Assembly (NCBI GenBank): GCA_000697055.1
Contig: JNDT01002277.1
Span: 1 to 64,000, forward strand
Length of the DNA: 64,000 nucleotides
Direction of reading: 5' to 3'
Source of the DNA: Saksenaea vasiformis B4078
Taxonomy: Eukaryota; Mucoromycota; Mucoromycetes; Mucorales; Saksenaeaceae
A model generated the notes under the pieces. The model was not told where the DNA came from and ran no database searches. It saw only the letters and a program-made list of their open reading frames with translations. Positions 57,997-64,000 of the stretch are shown in pieces. How positions within the stretch are numbered: the first letter of the stretch is position 1; every line of letters begins with the position of its first letter. The translations under genes and the position numbers were made by a program.

Positions 57997-60167
57997 ATGA
58001 CCGAAGTCACTAGCGAACTGTCCAGGAAGGCGCCGAGGCGAATATATGATGAAGAGGAAGTTGATCTAACAGCTGAACGGGATGACGATCAGTATACAGT
58101 GCATGCTGCACCAACACCATTGCCTCGAATGCAAATGTTTGTCATTAGCATGGTGTTGTTCAGCGATCCTCTGACTTCCACCATCTTATTCCCGTTTATC
58201 TATTTCATGGTAAATTTTACTTGTTTTGGGTAATTGTAAGGGGGGCTGACGCTCTCCAATTTTAGATCAAAGATTTCCAAATTACGAATGACGAGACAGA
58301 AATTGGCCGGTACGCTGGATGGATCAGTAAGTAAAGAAAAAACATTGAGAATCGATTGATTGTAATACAACAATTATTATTTGCAGCCTCTGTTTTCTTT
58401 ATTTGTCAATTTTTTACTGCCATTCCCTGGGGACGATTTTCAGACCGCCACGGAAGGAGACCTGTTATGCTCATGGGCCTTGTAAGTAATAATCCTCGTT
58501 TTTTATTTATTTATTTTTTGGTCTTTTGACTCATCCTTAAAAGCTGGGCAATTCCATATCTTCATGCTGCTTTGGTCTGAGTAAAAACTTATGGTGGGCC
58601 ATTGGTGCGCGGGCATTCTGTGGTATCGTCAATGGTACGAACAGGTGGCGCAGTCAACAAAGGAACCAACTAACTCATTCATCTGATATTTTAGGTAACA
58701 GCGGTGTTGCGCGCTCAATGGTGACCGAGATCACGGACGAGACAAACAGAGCAACCGCCTTTTCTCTTTTTGGCTTCTGCTGGGGCATTGGATTAATTGG
58801 TAAGTACATCCCTGCTGACTACACTCCGTTTTCTCATATCCATGAACAGCTGGTAAGTAGATATAGGAAAAAAGTAATAGAGTGTAGCTTTTTTTAACGA
58901 AGGAACGGCTGTCTATTTCCAGGACCGGCTCTGGGTAAGTTCAGTCTTTTTATTGTACGCGTTTCCTATCTCATTCTTTTTTTTTTTTTTTTTTTTTTTT
59001 TGGTAGGTGGTTATCTCTGTAAACCAGCAGAACATTTTCCAAATCTCTTTGGCGACGTGCAATTTTTGAAGGACTATCCTTACTTTTTGCCATGTTTTGT
59101 TTCCTCCATTGGATCGTTGTTAGGATGCGTTATCGGCTACTTTTACCTGAAAGAGACCAATCCTGCTGTCATTCGTCGTCAGAAAAAAGCTGATCTAAAT
59201 GAACGCACAGCGTTGTTGGCACACACGACAGAAGACGACGACGAGGACGAGGAGGAAGAGATCTCGGGATCCTCCAAGATTAGCCAGATCACCAGAACAT
59301 CGTATGCAGTGATCATTGGTTACGCGTAAGCAAAGATTTCCTTTTCTTCTTCTTCTTCTTTATTCTGCAAATTAGCTAAACTTAACTTTCTAGTCTGTTT
59401 GCGTTCCAGTCCCTTGTCTTTGATGAAGTGTTGCCTTTGTTTTTCTCGACACCTGTTTCGGCAGGTGGTCTTGGACGGGACACCACGCAAGTAGCGGAGG
59501 CGTATACATTGACGGGTATTCAGCAGATCTTCTTGCAATTTCTGGTCTTTCCCAAGGTCTCACGTTATTTCTCGACCTTGGTGCTCACACGCTTTTCTTT
59601 GGTGTTATTTGTGGTAATTTATGCTCTGTTTCCCGAGCTGTCCCCACTACGACAATGGTTCGTCACACACATTGCCAATGAAGCAGCTCAGACTTGGCTT
59701 CTCAAGGGATCCTACATGTTCCTTCTTTTCTTCCGATACCTGGGCAATTGCTTTGCCTTTACAAGTTACATGATCATGGTAAGAAGAAGAAGAAAAAGAA
59801 GATGACTCAAAGAAAGAAAGACCTAACAAAAAAAATTTTTTTTTCCCGCATTAGACGAGTAATTCAGCTGCACCCGAGATTCTGGGTACCGTCAACGGGT
59901 AAGTTTGTTGTTGTTGTACCAAGCAATTCCAAACTCAATCGGTTTCACACACACAGTGTCTGTCTATCGGTGCTAGCGTTTGTACGTTCATTAGGCCCTG
60001 CTTTTGGTGGCACGGTGTGGTCACTCTCTCTTGGCGAGGGGAACCCATATCCTTTCGATAGACATCTTGTGTACTATTTGATTGCATTGTTTTCCATCTT
60101 AGGTTTCTTCCAGAGCTATTCTATTCCCGAAAGCGTAGCATTAGGTGGCAAGAAACGCCGTTCATAG
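57997..60167 (+). CDS. ZIFL-like major facilitator transporter
   Basis: Twelve-helix MFS carrier. Motif A is GRFSDRHGRRPVML and motif C is FGFCWGIGLI followed by GPALGGYL. The stretch after motif C (KPAEHFPNLFGD ... YFLPCFVSS) closely parallels plant ZIFL1 (zinc-induced facilitator-like) and its fungal relatives. The central loop is acidic (EDDDEDEEEE), and the second half ends near FDRHLVYYLIALFSIL. The N-terminus is acidic and polar (MTEVTSELSRKAPRR). About eleven GT-AG introns are present. Joining GLI to GPALGG at the family spacing needs a 3-nt exon (58850-58852) and a 12-nt exon (58923-58934). The substrate is unknown; ZIFL members move organic anions or K+ and affect Zn tolerance. Convergent with the transcription factor. 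Confidence 0.82.
58977..59001 (+). repeat. Poly-T25 before a 3' splice site
   Basis: Twenty-five thymines followed by GGTAG form the polypyrimidine tract of the intron after the 12-nt exon of the transporter. Confidence 0.85.
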
Positions 60168-60452
60168 ACAAATTGTTCTTATTCATCTTCCCAATAAACT
60201 CTATGTGTGAAACACAAGCTATAAATCATCAGCTGCCATGTCACGATCATTGCCGTTTTTCTTTCTTTTTCTTTGGGGATGACCATACGACTATACTTTG
60301 TGTGTCGTGCATGGGCGATCTTTATGCAACCTATCTAATTTGACTAGAAAACAAAGAACATGGTATGCATACAAAAAAAAAAAACTATACAGGCAATGAT
60401 TATACGTAAGAGAGAGAGAAAAAAAAAATACTTCGTATCATAAAAAAAAACA

Positions 60453-63444
60453 CTACCAGTAGATCAATCCGGTTGTATCTACATTCTTATCCTTCCTATG
60501 ATCATCCAATTTGCTAATTCCCATGGTTTCTCTGGTTAACCTATTATTATCCACATGGCGTTGGTTATTGAGCAACCCTAACAGACAGCTTGCTGTGGGC
60601 GAGTCCGGTAATTGAAGGGGCATGGACACGCCTGACAGCACATCGACACGTTGATCTGTGTGAATCAAGTTCCGCGCTGCGTCAGATGGGTTCCTACTGT
60701 TATTGTTGTCTACGCCTGCAGTTTGGAGCGTGTAGGGTGCGCGTGAGGGTTGTAGTGGAGAGAATTCGTTGGATGGTATTAATGGTTGCTGTACAGAGTT
60801 AGAGTTATGATTCGATTGTTGTGGTAAGCCGCCCTGAGCGCCGATATAATTGTTCCATTCGTTCATGTCCAACGAGGAGGGCACGCCCCAAAATGCTGCG
60901 CCTAACGGGTCGAACTGTCGCTGGGACGGACCTGGAATAATATCGGGCGCTGCAAAAGGATCCATGGTTGGTGTTGTTCCCATGGCTGCCGGCATAAATC
61001 CTCGATTTTGTGGTGCATATGATGCCGTTTCCCATGAGGAAGCTGCAAGTGGCGTAGACAGAACATTGTCACTGCGGACATTCGCCTGGGGTACAGGTGT
61101 CATAAAACCATACGTGCTATCGCTCATAGGCGTGTTCCTTGCTTGCGACCATTCGTTCATGGTAGGAGGAGGAGGAGGAGGAGGAGGAGGAGGTAGTGGT
61201 GGAGGTGCTTCTTGTTGTTGTTGTGTTGGTTTTTCTTCTTGTGGTTTTTTCTGTGTAGTAGTCGTCGTCGTCGTAGTCGAGGGTCGCATTGCTGATTCGT
61301 TGCATTCAAGGTTGATGTCTCGTAAGCCTGCAAGTTCACCTAACAAATTACAGCTTCGTGCAGCGGTGACCCACGTGCCTTCGATTTCATCCAAGGCACG
61401 CATAATTTTGTTGAGATTGATCCTCGCGGTCAGTGCTGTTTGTTCATCTGTTGAAGAGGCTGCTTTCAGAAAGATAATGCCTGCTGTGAAGATGTAGTAG
61501 ACGGCATAATTGAGTACGTATTTTAGTTTATCGTGTACGAGCATGCCGTTCACGATACTTAGAATGGCATTGGCTGCGGAAGTGCATATTTCATGGGAGG
61601 GAAAGGATGTAATTGAGGCTGCTTGTTTTGGACCGGGAATGAATGTGCGGTGAAGAAGAATCACCGTGGTGTAGTAAATCATATGGATTTGACAGACAGG
61701 CAAAGGGATATCTTGTGCTGTGTCGTCTTTCCCTGAATCGGGTAGTTTGTACTGTAGTGAAGGTGGTAAGTTGTTGTACCAGGTGGTGAGTTCTCTGTTC
61801 AACGAGGATAACACATGGTCCATATGTTGCATTGAAACGTTGTGAAAGGACTTGGCGTAGTAAAGGTTGCGCAACACATGGCCAAGAATATCATAGAGCT
61901 TAATCGAGTTGACAAATGTGTCCAACAGTCGAAGCGGTTGGCGTGAAGTAGTAGTAGTAGTAGTAGTAGTACTGCTGTCGTCCGTCTTTATCTCTTCATC
62001 GTCGTCGATGGATGGGAAGGGAACGTCGCAGTCTCGTTCTTCAAACGTAGAGGAACGTCCGTAGGTGGCACTTGTTAAACGATCAACCATAAAACAACAC
62101 CAAAACACGCGTTTTCGTCGTTCTCGTTCGTCAGGTGGGATATTCCAATGTTCACAGTTTCGATGTAGACCAAGGTCTTGCGCCATGCGGAAAGCCTAAA
62201 AACAAACACACACATGGTGAGCGAGTGAATCGGTGAGTGACTGGCTGGTTTTTATTTTTTATTTTTTACCATGCCGCTGTATAACCATGCGCGCGCAGAT
62301 TTCATGGCGCCGTGTTGGTGTGTTGCTAAGAGAAGCAATGCTTGTACGGTTGATATTCTTGGAAGATCATAGTAATCATCGAGGAGTACTTTTGCTCGTT
62401 CAAAAAAGACATCTCCGGCTGTATCGGCAGAGGAGGGGTCGGATCGTACACGGACGTCAGGAGAAACGCGTGAAGCGACGGCATAGATGGCATTGAGGAG
62501 AAGTGGCGATACTGGTTCGATAGGTTGCAAGGTGGACGAAAAGAGGCGTTTTTTGAAAAAGAGAGGAAGTACTGGATAGAAATGTTGAAAGTAGAGTTTG
62601 ATTAGATGGGTCGACAAATCGTTTGGCGGTAATTCAAGTGGACTTGATGATTGTGGTGGGTTTCGTGTTCCCGTTGGTTTATGACCGTAACCAGCGAGAT
62701 GGAAAGCACCATTCTGGTAGGTGCGGCTGTTCTGTAACAGATAGAACCCCGACGATTTACCCAAATACCTCACCTGGCCATTTTCATCCATGGAGAGCTG
62801 ACCTGTGTTATCATTTGGATGGTCCTCCGTACTGTTCGATGAATCGATATAAGATGATGTATCAAGTAAGGAAGAGGTTGTTGTTGTTGATGATGATGGT
62901 GGGGGAGTGCCGAGGCTTGATGTTCGTGATTTGGCTTTTTCTGATTGGTTTTGCCAATGGAAAACCCGATGACGATCTTCTCGTTGATGACGCCTTATAG
63001 GTCTCGTATAAATACGTTCACCCGAGGCAGTTTCGAGAGGAGCATTTAATTCAGCGAGGACGGCTTGTGATTTCAAATCATCTCCTGTGGCTAAATCTTC
63101 CAATACATTTTCCAATTTGTATAACCTATTCTCAATGGCTTCGATGTAACCTTTTGGAGGACCTCTCTAAAATGTTTTTTGTTTGAATGAATAATGATTA
63201 ACATAGTTTTTCTTGGGGTCACCTTTTTTGTTGTGTCTCTATAACTACATTCCAAATGAAAGGCTTGACAATTGCTACAAACAGGAATGGTGCCATCGCA
63301 CTTTATTTTCTTACGGCGACAGAGATCACTTTTTTCATATATACATGTTAATTAGCGTTATGTTATTATAAAGAAACACATTTATTACCATGCACGACTA
63401 ACTCGTTGACGTTTGCCATTACCATCGTCTCCGCTATTCGACAT
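60453..63444 (-). CDS. Zn(II)2Cys6 fungal transcription factor
   Basis: Fungus-specific regulator. Exons: 63389-63444, about 63223-63325, the third to about 62269, and the last 60453-62195. The zinc cluster is split by intron 1 (RVSRAC, then DLCRRKKIKC) and reads CX2CX6CX6CX2CX6C. It is followed by the linker RGPPKGYIEAIENRLYKLE, typical for the class. The middle homology region (fungal-specific TF domain) holds LYFQHFYPVLPLF, ARAWLYSGMAFRMAQDLGLH and ERRKRVFWCCFMVDRLTS. The C-terminal 200 residues are low-complexity with Gln, Pro (a run of ten) and Asn. The general layout is as in XlnR- or Rgt1-class regulators; the target genes cannot be read. The adjacent transporter might be a target (weak inference). 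Confidence 0.88.
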
Positions 63445-64000
63445 GCTTTTGCTGCTGCTTTATTTCTCTTTTTCTGGAAATTTTAGAAAATGTGTGACAA
63501 CTAAGAAATTGTCACACTTTTTTTCTTCTTTTCTGGCAGAGGAAAGCGAAAAAAAAAAAGATCCGTAAGAAAAGAGAAAAAGAAAAAAATAAAGAAAAAA
63601 AGGCGAGTGATTTTTTTATTTTACTGTTGAGATATACACACATATACATCTCCGACTGGGCTTGCTCTCTGCCAAGACTAAAACTTCTTTATTATCCGCG
63701 TGACAGGTGTTACGTTCAGTCAGCGGAATATGGAAAACTTTATCAACGTTACCGTTTCAGTCTTTGAATCTGTGTCTTCCTTCTTCGTGTGTTTAGGGTC
63801 CGATACTGGTAAGACACAGACCACCTCTTTTGCCCAATAGTTTTTCCTGATTTAGATTCTTTAGCTGAGTTTCTACTATTTGTTATTTTTTGCCCACGTC
63901 TGTCACTTTTTTTCTCTCTTACATACCAGGGCAGTAAGGTGTTTTTTGGTTGATCTGTTTTTGCATAGTGGCTCTTTATAGTCTCGTGTGAAAATATGTT
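63445..64000. promoter_or_regulatory. Upstream region of the transcription factor; possible gene start
   Basis: The first 150 bases carry the purine-rich strand of the factor's CT leader. On the plus strand an ATG at 63730 opens MENFINVTVSVFESVSSFFV, with a donor at 63809 (CTG-GTAAGA) and a possible acceptor at 63856, continuing DSLAEFLLFVIFC to near the window end. It could be the start of a membrane protein gene that runs out of the window. Confidence 0.3.

Overview
The window is nuclear DNA of an early-diverging filamentous fungus, most likely Mucoromycota (Mucorales or a relative). This rests on short GT-AG introns of about 45-90 bp, CT-rich leaders in front of start codons, glutamine-rich regulators, CYP51 as the sterol demethylase, a GATA factor with an AreA/NIT2-type N-terminus, and decayed Sel1-repeat and TKL-kinase genes of the sort expanded in Mucoromycota. 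The placement is inference from gene content. I see no rRNA or tRNA gene, CRISPR array or complete transposon.

Layout. 1-15 kb is a dense housekeeping block: RAD51C (minus, its 3' end outside the window), LAMTOR2, a class I histone deacetylase (RPD3), a Ran1/Pat1-type kinase, a DHA2 vacuolar amino-acid transporter (minus), the ARFRP1/Arl3 GTPase and a CSC1/OSCA mechanosensitive channel. 15.9-18.1 kb is a decayed protein-kinase gene followed by a dispersed repeat. 18.5-29 kb holds a Whi3/Scw1-type RNA-binding protein and a CHY zinc-finger protein (both minus), the GID ubiquitin-ligase subunit MAEA/Gid9, and a two-finger GATA factor. 29-57.8 kb is gene-poor. It carries islands with an APQ12-like membrane protein, CYP51, a small unrecognised gene, a SWIB protein with a very long polyglutamine tract and an orphan acidic repeat protein, set among broken Sel1-repeat genes, a MACPF-like domain relic and at least four copies of a shared repeat. 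57.9-63.5 kb has a ZIFL-like major-facilitator transporter convergent with a Zn(II)2Cys6 transcription factor.

How the parts relate. The intact genes are mostly unrelated conserved cell functions: DNA repair, TORC1/lysosome signalling, chromatin, Golgi traffic, sterol synthesis, gluconeogenic protein turnover and nitrogen control. Two divergent pairs (RAD51C/LAMTOR2 and the vacuolar transporter/ARFRP1) share intergenic promoters of about 320 and 230 bp. The relics form one theme. A multicopy Sel1/kinase/MACPF-like family has been repeatedly copied, fragmented and inactivated here, and the same upstream module lies 5' of each of four fragments. The three premature stops I could read with confidence are all explained by C:G to T:A changes.
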